DNA of 64,000 nt, taken from assembly GCF_004193775.1 (NCBI RefSeq), contig NC_041018.1, positions 40,404,677 to 40,468,676 on the forward strand, read 5' to 3'. The notes below the pieces were generated by a model that searched no databases, had not been told where the DNA came from, and was given only the letters and a program-made list of their open reading frames with translations. Below, piece after piece: positions 48,969 through 61,700 of the stretch. The translations under genes and the position numbers were made by a program. Origin of the DNA: Glycine soja (taxonomy: Eukaryota > Streptophyta > Magnoliopsida > Fabales > Fabaceae). Numbering within the stretch: the first letter of the stretch is position 1; the number at the start of each line of letters is the position of its first letter.

Positions 48969-51900
48969 ATGGCGCTAACGGAGTTCTTCCACGGCGAGAT
49001 CTCGTCGGAGCTATGGAAAATGCTGGTTTCAATTTCCCGAAAAGCCCTCCGCTGCAAGTCGAGCGCCGAGAGCCTCATCACCTACGTCCGCGAGCTCCTT
49101 CCTACGATCGAAGAGATCAAGTATTCCGGCGTGGAGCTGCCGGCGCCGCGCCAGTCTCAGCTCGACCGCCTCTCGGAGATCCTCCGCTCCGGCGTCGAGC
49201 TCTCGCACCAGGCCCTCTCCTCCTCCCGCTGGAACGTGTACCGCAACTTCCAGCTCGCCAAAAAAATGGAGAAGCTCGAGAAGCACGTGACAAGGTTCTT
49301 GCAGGTAGGGGTGTTCATGGTTTTGCGTCAACTAGATCAAGGTTTTAAATATCTCGATTTCGTTGCGTTTGATGATATAACTGGTAAATGCGGCTGATGC
49401 AGCATGTTGCGGTCGCCAACACTTAAAAATCTTGACGTTGTAGCACAAATTTTTAAATCCTTGAAATAGATTATAAGTGGTTATAATAGCTATAACCATA
49501 GCTAGTTATAATTTGGTATAACTGGGTTTTTTTTTTTTGCAGGTTCCCATGCAGGCACATATATTGGCGGACGTGAACCACGTGCGGTTCGAGATGGCGG
49601 AGCGGTTCGACCGGGTGGAGGCGTCGAACCGGAGGATGGAGCGGTTGATTGGGGAGATGAAGATTGGAGTGAACGGGGGAGGGTGGGTGGAGGAGGCTGT
49701 GAGGAGTATGCAGGAGGATGAGACGTGGGTTGAAGGGTGTAATGGGAATAATAATAACGGTTTTGGGGTTGGGTTGGAGTTCGGGAAGAACAAGGTTTTG
49801 GAGATGATTTTTACGAGGAGTGGTGATGTTTCGGTTGTCGGTATTTGCGGGATTGGTGGGTCCGGGAAAACCACTCTTGCTAGAGAGGTCTGCAGAGATG
49901 ACCAAGTGAGATGTAAGTTCACTAATCCATTTTCTTGATCCCAACAAAGTTTTACACAAAATTGTGATCCAAGTTTAATCAATTGGTTTTTCTAATTTAA
50001 TGAGTGTTTTCGAGTTTAACACGAAATTATGGTCACAATCAACCATTGAGTGAGTAGATCAAGTGGCACGTGATTGTTTTAGCTTAATCAGTGTTCTCTA
50101 ACCAACTTGATATGGTGAAAAATGCGGAACAACGGTTTTTTTTAAAACATTGGGGGAGATTGTATTTACTTCATGGGGTGATGGATCATTTTAGTTTCAT
50201 ATTCGATGGTAACTAACAAGTCCTTTTTTTTGTGTATGTAATGAAGTTTGGTGTATTAAAGGTGAATCAGGAATTGATTTAGATATGACAAGATTGCAGT
50301 GTTGTAACTTCTTTTTCATCCGCAAATGTTAGTTTATTAGAATATTAATTTTGTTAGCAGCGGGGATCGAATCAGCCACCTTTTCCTTCTTTTTCTCCCA
50401 TAACCTTCCAACCCACCTTATATCTCCACGGTGTTGTAGCTTATAATGAGTGAATGCATTTCTTGTTTGTTTGTTTTGTTTAATTTGTATTTGTTAGAAG
50501 GTGTTTCAAGACTGTAACAGTTGGTATTTGCAGGTTATTTCAAGGAGAGGATCTTGTTTTTGACTGTGTCGCAGTCCCCGAATGTGGAGCAGCTGAGAGA
50601 GAGTATCTGGGTACACATCATGGGCAACCAAGGTTTGAATGGCAATTATGCGGTTCCACAATGGATGCCACAGTTTGAGTGTAAAGTGGAAACTCAAGTA
50701 CTTGTTGTTTTGGATGATGTGTGGTCACTCTCAGTGCTGGACAAGCTTGTGTTGAAAATTCCTGGCTGCAAATTCCTTGTGGTATCCAGATTTAACTTCC
50801 CAACAATTTTTAATGCCACTTATCATGTGGAATTGCTGGGTGAACATGACGCCCTTTCTTTGTTCTGTCACCATGCTTTTGGACAGAAATCAATTCCTAT
50901 GGGTGCTAATGTGAGTTTGGTGAAGCAGGTAATGCTTTGAATTGAAGTTGTGAAGTTTGTCCCTACCCATTGATTGAGTGATCAACCCAAAAACCTTTGC
51001 TATATGAACTTTCCTTACCTTCTCTCCTGTTTTGTGTTTGTATCCACAATGGTGAAACAGGTTGTGGCTGAGTGTGGAAGGCTTCCACTGGCTCTGAAGG
51101 TGATTGGAGCTTCTTTGCGAGACCAGAACGAAATGTTTTGGTTGAGTGTTAAAAGCAGGCTCTCCCAAGGCCAAAGCATTGGTGAAACCTATGAAACCAA
51201 TCTGATTGATAGAATGGCAATTAGTACTAACTACCTGCCAGAAAAGATCAAGGAGTGCTTCTTGGACCTGTGTTCTTTTCCTGAGGATAGAAAGATTCCT
51301 CTAGAAGTTTTAATCAATATGTGGGTTGAAATCTATGACATCGATGAAGCTGAAGCATATGCCATTGTGGTTGAGCTTTCAAACAAGAATCTTCTCACCT
51401 TAGTACAAGAGGCACGGTATGCAACTAGCAAACTTTGAAATCGTTTTAACTTGTTTAATGTGTTGATTTTTTTTTTTTTTCATTTATCTCTTAGCAAAAG
51501 CATTATTCTAATACCCTTTTTTGACATTTTAATTTTTCAGTGTCGGGGGCATGTATAGCAGTTGCTTTGAGATTTCTGTCACTCAACATGATATATTGAG
51601 GGACCTTGCTCTTCATTTGAGCAACCGTGGCAGCATTCATCAACACCGAAGGCTAGTTATGGCTACACGAAAAGAAAATGGACTACTCCCCAAAGAATGG
51701 TCTAGATACGAGGACCAACCCTTTGAAGCACAGATTGTTTCAATCAACACAGGTAATATATATACACACCAATGCCTCTCTAAAGTATTTTATTTATTAT
51801 CATTTTTCTCTCTACTGTTATGTGATTTATCTCTGATGAATTTCACATTGCAGGTGAAATGACCAAAATGGACTGGTTTGATCTGGATTTTCCCAAGGCT

Positions 51901-52662
51901 GAAGTGTTGATCATTAATTTCACATCCACTGAATACTTTTTGCCTCCCTTTATCAATAAAATGCCAAATTTGAGGGCATTGATAATAATAAACCACAGTA
52001 CCTCACATGCCCGCCTTCAAAATGTTTCAGTTTTTAGGAATTTGACCAACTTGAAGAGTCTCTGGCTTGAAAAGGTTTCCATCCCTCAGTTATCAGGCAC
52101 TGTCTTGCAAAACTTGGGCAAATTATTTGTAGTCCTCTGCAAGATTAATAATAGTTTGGATGGGAAACAGTTCCCTAACCTCTCTGAGCTCACTCTTGAT
52201 CACTGTGTTGATCTAACTCAATTTCCCTCAAGCATTTGTGGAATAAAGTCACTACAAAACTTGAGTCTCACCAACTGCCACAGTTTGAGTCAACTACCTG
52301 TTGAATTTGGCAAACTAAGATCACTAGAGATCCTCCGTTTATATGCTTGTCCATATCTAGAAACACTTCCTCCTAGCATGTGTGACATGAAGAGATTGAA
52401 GTATATTGATATTTCTCAATGTGTTAACCTCACATGCTTCCCTGAAGAGATTGGTAGATTAGTATGCTTAGAGAAGATTGACATGAGGGAATGCCCCATG
52501 ATTAGGTATTTACCGAAGTCTGCAGTGTCATTGCAATCTCTGCAGCTTGTAATTTGTGATGAGGAGGTACAAGATATGTGGAGTGATGTTGAGATGTCCA
52601 ACTCAAATGTTCTTATTCAAGTAGCAGAACAACACTATGATCTAGACTGGCTTCAAGAGTGA
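48969..52662 (+). CDS. ADR1: ADR1-type RPW8-NB-ARC-LRR helper immune receptor, copy B
   Basis: Model: 48969-49304, 49543-49912, 50534-50928, 51061-51416, 51541-51752, 51854-52662, giving 825 aa with consistent phases. The domain order equals copy A: RPW8-type N-terminus, then P-loop GIGGSGKTT (215-223), kinase-2 VLVVLDDVW (291-299), GRLPLAL (373-379), RNBS-D CFLDLCSFPED and QHD (501-503), then leucine-rich repeats ending YDLDWLQE. Exons 3 and 4 have exactly the same lengths (395 and 356 nt) as their copy A counterparts. Differences are an extra intron after RPW8 residue 112, two more codons in exon 5 and a 7-codon deletion in the first LRR block. All NB-ARC motifs are intact, so both copies look functional. 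The expected role is as for copy A; the two promoters look different, so expression may have diverged. Confidence 0.93.
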
Positions 52663-54225
52663 CCCATGTGTGTCTACGTTCTTGGGATGTTTTACTTCCC
52701 AATTCTTTGTACTTGTATATTCTTGTTCATAGCCTCAATTCTGAAAAGGAATTTTTCTTATTTCCAAAAGCTAATTCCCGTGATGGTGAAAATGGCACAA
52801 TATTTTCACTGTAGTTCCTAGAATTAATGCTAGCAGTAGCCAGTGATTACCCCAATTTAGTTATTATTAGGAGTTTAACGTTGAAGCAGTAAACTAATTT
52901 TACACACATTCAATCAAATTTTTTTATATAACTTCTATGATAATTATTATAAAATTAATAAATTTATAATGCATGATAATTTGTGATTGATAATTTGTGA
53001 TTGAATAATAGTATTATTAGTTTATCTAGTTGATAAGTAATCTTAAATTTCTGAAAGCATTCTTTAAAGACTCAGATTACCAATATTGATTTCTTAAAAA
53101 AAAAAATGTGTTAAGCATAATAACAAAAATAAAAAGTACTACATATATTAGGGGCGGCTAGAAAAAAAATGAAAATGGGTAGATAGATATCCATATGGAA
53201 ATGCTTTTTCCATTGTGTTGGAAAGTTGAGACAAAAAGGTTGGCATTTAGAGGCCACCATCATCATATATGTGTACATATACATTGTACATGTGCCACCA
53301 GCTTTTATCACATTCCTTCCACCTCCTAAAGGGCATGTTCTAGATTACTATGAGAAAACGCGTAAAGGGAATCATAAAAAACAAAAACTGAAAGCAACCC
53401 TTGGGTTTGAGTTCACCACAGATCACTGCCATGTGTCTTCTACCTTGAAGCTTCCTTAGTCGATTTCTTATCTTCATCTTTCAATATTGTCTCTTTGGTC
53501 AATGTCTTTCTTTGATTATTTATCCTCACTCATTGTTAATCCGTAAATAGTGCAAGTCAAGCATTCCAAGTCAACTTCATCATCAGCAAAACTACCAAAA
53601 ATAATTTGTGTATAATCTGTGACGTGAAGTGAATTTGATATGTATAAAAAAATATATTATAAGAAGTACGTTTTGTGTATAAATAACACGAATACCAACA
53701 TGTTAATATTCTTATGTCTTATATTTAATTATTTATTTAATCCATATTAATTCAACTTATAATTGTTAATCACACGGCATTTTTTGTTTTTGAAAGACAC
53801 TTTTACCTTGCTTTCCTTGCGTAGGACTAATTTTGATTGGAACATATATTTATTTTTACAACAATATATTTTTAAATGAGATTTGAACTCCTACACTATG
53901 TAAATCATTTACATGCTAGATGTATTTAATATTTGAAAACACATTTAAATTAACTCATTTTAATATTTTTTTTAATTATTAAGTAAAATTTATGTACTTC
54001 CCGATTAAGTAATGTTTCACTCATTATATACGTAATGAGTCTCAAACAATTTTTACCAAAGAAAATAGAGCATAAGAAACAAGTTGATTAACATTTTTTT
54101 ATATGCATTTTAATTTACTTTTTTATATGAATTTGATTTACTAACTTTGTCTAATAATTAACACATGCATAAATATAAAATGGTCACCCTTATATTATAA
54201 ATTATGTCCTTATACTTAAAAATAA

Positions 54226-54401
<176 letters not shown>

Positions 54402-55084
54402 TCTTCTCTAATGCAACTAGGTGTCAATTTTAATAAATTATGCTTATATAATTATTTTTGTCGAATCAAATCAATCAATTAGTTACATAATAAAATTTCT
54501 TAACTTCTTTAATTATTTAATCAATACTTAAATTTCTTCGATCAACAACTAGTATAATGAGGTATATAATTTATTGTTAAAATAATGTTTTTTTAGAAGA
54601 TAATGTTTTGTCACTTATTTAATTTTTTTACAATAAAAAATCAAATACATTTATTGTGTGCTTTAATTTATATTTTTATTATTAATAAATAAAATAAGCT
54701 TGCTCGAATATTTTCAAAATATTGTTTGGTCTTCAACAGATACCCTTCATATGAAATTAAAAGATGTGATTAGACAAATGTTTATCTTAATAAAAATTCA
54801 AATAACAATTCTTAACTTGATATATTTTTTTATATTTTGTATCCATTCATGTATATAAAAATATCCCTGGAATACATGAAATACTAATTAGTTCCCTTTC
54901 TTTTCTTCGGGAACCATTACGCCATGCTTATGTCTAATACGCGATGTCTATTAAAAAAAAAGTCTAATACGTGATGCATCCCAAACGCAAATATCTACGG
55001 ATTAACAGCGACATAATTGACATGAAAAAAGAAAATAATAAGCTAAATCAAATGGCTGAAGTTCAATTTCAAAAGTCTAACTAT

Positions 55085-55490
55085 GTGTTTGGTTTGTATT
55101 TTTATTTTCTGTTTTTATTTTTTGTTTTTATTTTTTAAAATTATTTTCATTTTCAAAAGATTAAAATTTTAAAAATATGTTTGGTTTGACTTCTTGTTTT
55201 CTGTTTTTAGGAAATTAAAACACTGAAAATTTATGATATATTGATTTTTTGTCTTTTTAGATTTACTTAAGATTAGATTCATTCTCATCGCATCTATTTT
55301 CATTTTACCCAAAATGAGGTTCTTCCTATTTTTATCTGAAAATGAGATTTTATTGTTTTGATTTTTGGATTTTCCTGTTTTAATTTTCACTTAAAATATT
55401 TTTAAAAATTCAACCAAACACATTTTCATCACTATTTTCTATTTTCAATGAAAATGAAAATAAAAATAAAAAAACAGTTAAACCAAACAC
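55085..55490. mobile_element. Foldback element with GTGTTTGGTT termini
   Basis: GTGTTTGGTTTG at the left end is the complement of the right end AACCAAACAC. The adjacent T-rich (TTTTTATTTTC) and A-rich (GAAAATAAAAATAAAA) arms are also complementary, and the same terminal motif is repeated internally at about 55175 and 55414. It is a 406-bp non-coding hairpin. Its low complexity makes the assignment moderate. Confidence 0.6.
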
Positions 55491-56852
55491 CTTTAAATAA
55501 TTTGGGGTGACTTTACTGGATGAAACATCCCCGAGATAAACTTGTCCACAAAATTCATTAATAAAAATATATTTACCTTTTTTTTCGTGTTACTTGATTT
55601 ATTGCTAGTATGTAGACCTTACTTTTCTCATAACTTGTTGATAAGAATAAAATTTAAATTTATTTTTTTAATCAAATGATCATTTTATTTCAATAATTAC
55701 TACTTTTATATCAGAAATTAAGATGATTATGATAATCAAGATATAATATTAACTAGAATAAAATTCAAGTTATAAGATGAAAGAAATGTTTTTTTATAAG
55801 AATAGATCAGGACGGTTCAAGAGTAGATAAGACCTAAAATAAATTTTAAATATTATTGATTACTTTAAATAAAATAAAAGAGCTAGTCTTTTTTATCAAT
55901 GTATCTTCTTCTTTTTTTGTTAAGGTGTTAGATATTTTTTACTTTATAAAAAGATTATTGATACATACACATCCATACTTACTAAGTTAACCTCTTTTCT
56001 TCTCATTAAATTTGTCATTACCAATTATATCCTTTAACCCTGTTTCTACACCCCCAGGATTGTATTATTCCTTTAAACATCTTTTGCACCCTATCTCTAT
56101 ATTAATCATCAGATATATTAAGATTAAAATGGATGGCTTAGAATTTTTTCTTTTATCTTCTCGAATCTCTCCTTTGGTTCTTCCTTTCCAGTTCCAGAAT
56201 GCACAAACTCCATTGCCATGGTGGAAATACCTTAGCCAACAATGACATAGGGAGTGGTGGCGTCGGGCTTTCGACGTCCATACCATGATGTTGTTTTGTT
56301 TGCTTCTTGGTTTTGTCTCCACGAACCACCCCCACCTGTGGCCATGCTATGAACCCAAACCCTAACCTTCTCCAAGATCAAGGGCTTCCCCTTAGAAACC
56401 ATGGCTTCCTTAATACACTTCCCAATCGGTCCCTCATCAAATCAATTTTATATCTCCACAAATATGAATTGAGTTGTCAAATATATATTTTCATATTTCT
56501 TTTATGGGATATATAAAGTAACAAATAAACAAAAGCATCTTAACAATCACAATCATAATTTTCTTACATTTTACAATAGGATATCATGTATTCGCTATAC
56601 CACCAATAAGTTGTAAATTTGATATTGAAAAACATTATTATTTTACAATACAATTTTTTTTTTATTAAATGTTACAATAAATGAGAAAAAAGGGTTTTTT
56701 TATTAAATATATGCAGAAAAAAAAATCAAACATAAAATAGTCTGTTTGCTCATATTTATAATTTTGATATATAAAATAACAACAAAAAATTAAATATGAA
56801 AACAATTATATATAACAAAAACAAATACCAATTGTGAGAAAATTATAATAAG

Positions 56853-56856
<4 letters not shown>

Positions 56857-56910
<54 letters not shown>
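56857..56910. repeat. (AT)27 microsatellite
   Basis: An uninterrupted 54-bp AT dinucleotide run. Confidence 0.97.
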
Positions 56911-56914
<4 letters not shown>

Positions 56915-58090
56915 AATAAAAATATACTGTAATAGTTGAATAAAAAATAATAAACAAAAATACAACAATAAGCAACATACCGGAGACTAAAATATATTAG
57001 CTTAAAAACAAAATTCATTAAAAATATTTTAATCCTAAAAAAGTAAAAAAAATTAAGTACTTTATTTTTAAAATACAAAAGCTTCATGAAGTATTTTACA
57101 AAACCAAATGTAAATTACTTAAATAACCAGAAATAAATCATTAACTGGATTTGAAAAACCTTTAAAATAATCATAAACAAAAATATTAAAAGAAAAAAAC
57201 CACGTTACAATAATAATATGATACAACAATAATTTATTTAACAAAAATTTAATCACAGAATAAAGGTCCCAAAAAAGTAGGAGATAGATTGAAAAGAAGT
57301 TACAGAAGAAAACAATTTACTTATACCATATTAAACTGAGATTATTAGTCCTAATATTTCCATAACAAAAATATGGTAAAAAAAAAGTTTTTTATTGGAT
57401 CTCAATACAAATACTTTATCTAACAAAATGTTTCTAAAATATCTTTAATCTTTATACTCTTTCATAAAATTTATGTCCAGATTCACTGAATGGGTGCATA
57501 ATTTGGAAGAAGCTACCACACGGTGGCATCAGTCTGAACAATCAGACAAAAAAAATTGCTAGCGATACAGATTTTGATTTAAAAGAATAAAAATAATAAT
57601 CCTGATACTGATACTGATACAATCGTATACTCCATAGTCTATTCCATGTCTTGTGCAAATAATGTACATGCTGTTTTCTACATGCCGCATGATATTATAT
57701 GATCCACTAATTTCTCTCTAGTAACTTCAACATACCAAATCCAAAGTACTAGTTTTGATTAAGAGCATCGGCATCATCCAACTTGTTTTTGAACAAAATC
57801 TACTATCTCGCGTCCATACTTAAGCATAGTGTTTGAGTACACTTTTGCACGAAAGAAAATAGAATATATAGAATTGGAATACATTGCACATTCCTGCAGT
57901 AAGAAAAAAACATGCTCATATTACATTTTTCTCTCCTGCTATTTTGAAATATAGTACATTCTTTTCCCTTGAAAGATGAATGCATTACAATTACATACAT
58001 ATGTTTTAAAGTAAATGAAATTAGAGTTTTTTTCTCACAACAATTCTCAGCATAATTAACAGTAAGTTGAAAATATTAACTATCAACTAA

Positions 58091-58290
58091 ACATTTTTTT
58101 ACGAGGTATTTCTGATCGAGAAACAAAACCAGAAGAGCCTGAAGGTATTATTACATCATTAGCAACTAAATTCGCTAGTTGAGGAGGAAAATCCTGTGAC
58201 CAAAAAGCATCAACAGCCAAATAAGCTAGGCTAGCTAAAATTATAAGCAGCTCTATTAGCATTCCTGTTAACATAAGCTAGGGAGCTATC
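58091..58290 (-). pseudogene. C-terminal fragment of an RNase H-like (RVT_3) domain
   Basis: On the minus strand one frame reads YVNRNANRAAYNF. A one-base frame change at a T run continues as LAYLAVDAFWSQDFPPQL and ANLVANDVI. This matches the end of plant RVT_3/RNase H-like domains: a basic V-x-R-x-x-N-x-x-A-H-x-L-A helix, then a W-x-x-D-x-P segment. The usual histidine is tyrosine here. No other part of the element is seen next to it. Probably a dead retroelement or host-gene fragment beyond the 3' end of the transporter gene. Confidence 0.55.
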
Positions 58291-58790
58291 AACTTAACCT
58301 TGAAAAAGAAAAAAGCTCAAATGAAATTTCAAAAGCAACAATAGTACTATAGAGAGTATTTAAAATTTCATTATAACTTTTAAAATATTAAAATCAAAAG
58401 TAGAAGTGTTTGAAATTTGTAGTCGAGAAAACTAGCAATTTTAGGAAGACAAAATATCATAGGAAGGCAGATTCTTCACTAGCATCACTACTATTAAGAA
58501 GTTCATTCATATTCAAAAGGACTAAACTGCAAGTCTGCAACTCATTTATCTCTAAACAAAAGAGTATTTTAAAATAATCTCCTAAGAGTAATTTGAGCAT
58601 CTTTAGAGAGAAATTTATCCAAAGAATTACTATGTCAATCCATTTATACAAGGTAAAATTTGGCTGCTGGCTGGCCAATGATGAAAATTTTGTTTATCCA
58701 TATTTTTACAAGGTCATTTCATTTTACATGAAAATTTAAGAATTAAGCTCACAGAAGGGGTTAAGTACAAGCAGCATATATTAGAGTACT

Positions 58791-61700
58791 TTAGAGAAAT
58801 CTGGTGGGCATGTACTCGTTTATCCTGAGAGGAAGACGGTAGAACTCGTCGTTTCTAACATCTCCCTTCCTATTCTGGAAAGGACCCCACCATGGAAGTC
58901 CTCTGTCCACAGCTGTTTGTTTGCCTTCAAGTGTGTTGTCAATAAGAGTCCCAACAATTATAGCCACAGTTGGGGCAGAAGAGAATATGGTGTTCAAAAT
59001 GTCATTAAACTGTTGTGACACAAAAACAAGGTGTAAAGACCAATCAGATAAATGCATTTTACATGGGTAAGATATCAAGCAAATAAATAATTGAACAAAA
59101 ATCTTACTACCTCCAGTCCGTCCTAAATATGAGAAACAAGTTGTAGTATAAAATACACTATAACTTGTTTCTTATAAATAGGACCAAAGGTAGTATTATA
59201 GAAGGAAAATCACTCAATAAAAAACAAGTCAGCTTCAAAATCTCTAATTACATTTTAATTTAAACTAAGTTCATAGAAAAGCATGTTTCCAAATTTCTCT
59301 AAAAGAGTAAACCCCCTACATCAGTCCTCGAGAATATATCAGTTGGACATTTTAGTCCTTGAGATTTTAAAAACCCCTTAGTTTGTTAGGCCCCTAACTT
59401 TGTAAAAAGCTATTCATTTTAGTATTTTTTTTCACATTATTTTTCACTCTTTTTATGGAAAAACGACCAAGTGAATGATATTGTGCAAAACCATCCAGGT
59501 GGAGCCATATTCATGCTTCGCATTGGGGACTGGCAAATTGCACCTAGAATACTGCCTGAACTTCTACAATTCATTGAATTCTATCCACTGATCAAATAAA
59601 ATAGTGATGCTGGAAGAAATTTTATCCTAAATAAAAGGTAGCATTTAATTGTTCCATTTGCCTAATCTTCAACATGTTACACACATTTATAACCTTAACT
59701 ATGGGTTCACGAAAGATTAGATTTCAAATTAATCACAGGGAATGTAGAAATAAGATATTTGAAGAGTCACTTACCCATCCACCATCTGTTCTAACTGGAC
59801 CATGACCATCTGGTGCGGTGTTCATGACAAAATATTGTGGTATTGATATCGCAAGGAACAAGGTTAGGCCCAGAACATAGATATTTCTTATGGAATTGGT
59901 ATTTGCAAATTGTATAAAAGAAATCCCAGTAGCAGCTGCAAAAAAATCAACAACAAAATAAAAAGGCTTGCATCTATTGGTCAAAATTATTGTAATCTAT
60001 GCAATAATAGCAGCAGCACCTACCCACAATACCAAATAAAACACAGTAGATGGCAGCAAATATCGGTAGGGGAATTGATGCAAAAAAAGCTCCAAATTTC
60101 CCTGAAAGAGACAGTAAAATAATTACAGCAGGAATTTAAAAACTGGAAGGAAAATCTGCCCACATGTGTTTCAGTTGGAATAGAGTACCAAAAATAGAGA
60201 AGAAGATCATATAACCACATGATATTTGCACTACTCTTCGGCTCCCTATATGCGTCAGACCAAGTAGCCCAACATTTTCACTGCAATTATCAAAAAGATT
60301 AGTTAGGTTATTACTCAGAATTCTTAATCTCAATCTATGCTAATATTCCTTGCTATTGGAAGTTAGCAAAGTTCTAACTATATAAAACCAAGATTTAAAT
60401 ATAAAATAGATGTTATCAAATGTAACAAATGAATCAAAAGATGTGTATAATAAATATTAACCATACAAAGCTAGGGTATGCATGGAGTACTGGAGGAGTA
60501 AGAGTGGATTATATCGATACATGGTAATTTTATTCCATTTCATTTCATCCCAGAGGCTGAGGGAGGAAATGCTCAGTTGAAGGTTTAGGGTCTTAAGAAG
60601 CTTAGTTGTCTAGAACAATCATTGATGAAAGATTTAAAAATGGTTCACCTGATATGTGTCAAGTTCTTAATAATTAAAATTTTATAAAGCTGAACTTCAA
60701 CCCGTGTAACTTTCCATCCATGGACATAGTAGCTATTACCCACAAAACCAATAAGGAAAAACTAATAGACAAGAAGATGACACTTTAGAGCAAAGAAGGA
60801 AAACTTTAAGATAAACATTGCCATTTTGGGACATGACAAATTCATAGGACATTGCTTTCTTACACAGAAACAGTGGTACCAACAACAGAACCAAATATGC
60901 CTTCAAGCAGCATGCCAATGCCCTGCATTTTGAAGGGTGAAAAACAGAAGTCAGTAATAAATGTTGCATGCATATGAAGATCTTGCAACAATGTAAAAGA
61001 ACAAGTAAATCAATTGTTAAGAAGCAGGACTCGCCTGCATCCCGATGCTTCGGCTGAGCACATGTGCAGGCGGTGGTGTTGCACCAGAAAGTCTGGCTGC
61101 AGCAAAGAAACCACCAGTTGACTGCATTATTAAAATTTCATCAAGAAAATGCTCCAACATTAGATAATCAGTTTGATGCAACAAACGAAAATAATGGTAC
61201 ACAGACCAAAAAACAAAAGCTAAGATCATTTTCCAGAGGGCAAAGTTGTCAAATACCTCAAAATTGAGAATAAACATATAAATTATTAGAACTATATGTA
61301 GAATTCAAAGTATTAAGAAATTGTTGATAGTGATAGACCTCAGCAGAAGAGACAAGTGCTGCCCCCATCATCCCAAAGACATGACTAGCTCTGAATATGG
61401 GGGTACCCCACTGGAATGGATATGGAACTTTAATCCTGGAATAAAAACGATTTTAATTTGTAATTATAAAGTTGCAGAAAGAGAAATCAAACTCAAACAA
61501 ATTGTTGAATTGATTGTTTTCTGAACATACCAAGGAGCAGAAGACATAAGGTACGAGCGATCTGTGCGACAGCTCACTTGGGTCTGTGGTTTAGCAGTAT
61601 TGTATGCACCAGCCACAGTAAGGATAGCAGCAAATGCCCAGATAACAGCAATGCAGAGAAGTAAAGCAAACCTCTCAAGTACTTGATGAGCAGCATGATG

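Noticed and set aside
48956..49348. 130-codon plus-strand frame overlapping the start of ADR1 copy B
   Set aside because: It is out of frame with the RPW8 domain sequence that begins at 48969 and has no recognisable content.
56790..57087. Minus-strand frames with long Tyr-Ile repeats
   Set aside because: Translation of the (AT)27 run, not a protein gene.
58457..58678. 73-codon minus-strand frame downstream of the transporter
   Set aside because: It could belong with the RNase H relic next to it, but no RVT_3 motif can be recognised.
59310..59420. Segment with TTTTAGTCCTTGAGA and related phrases
   Set aside because: It resembles phrases common in plant repeat relics, but no ends or partner arm could be defined.
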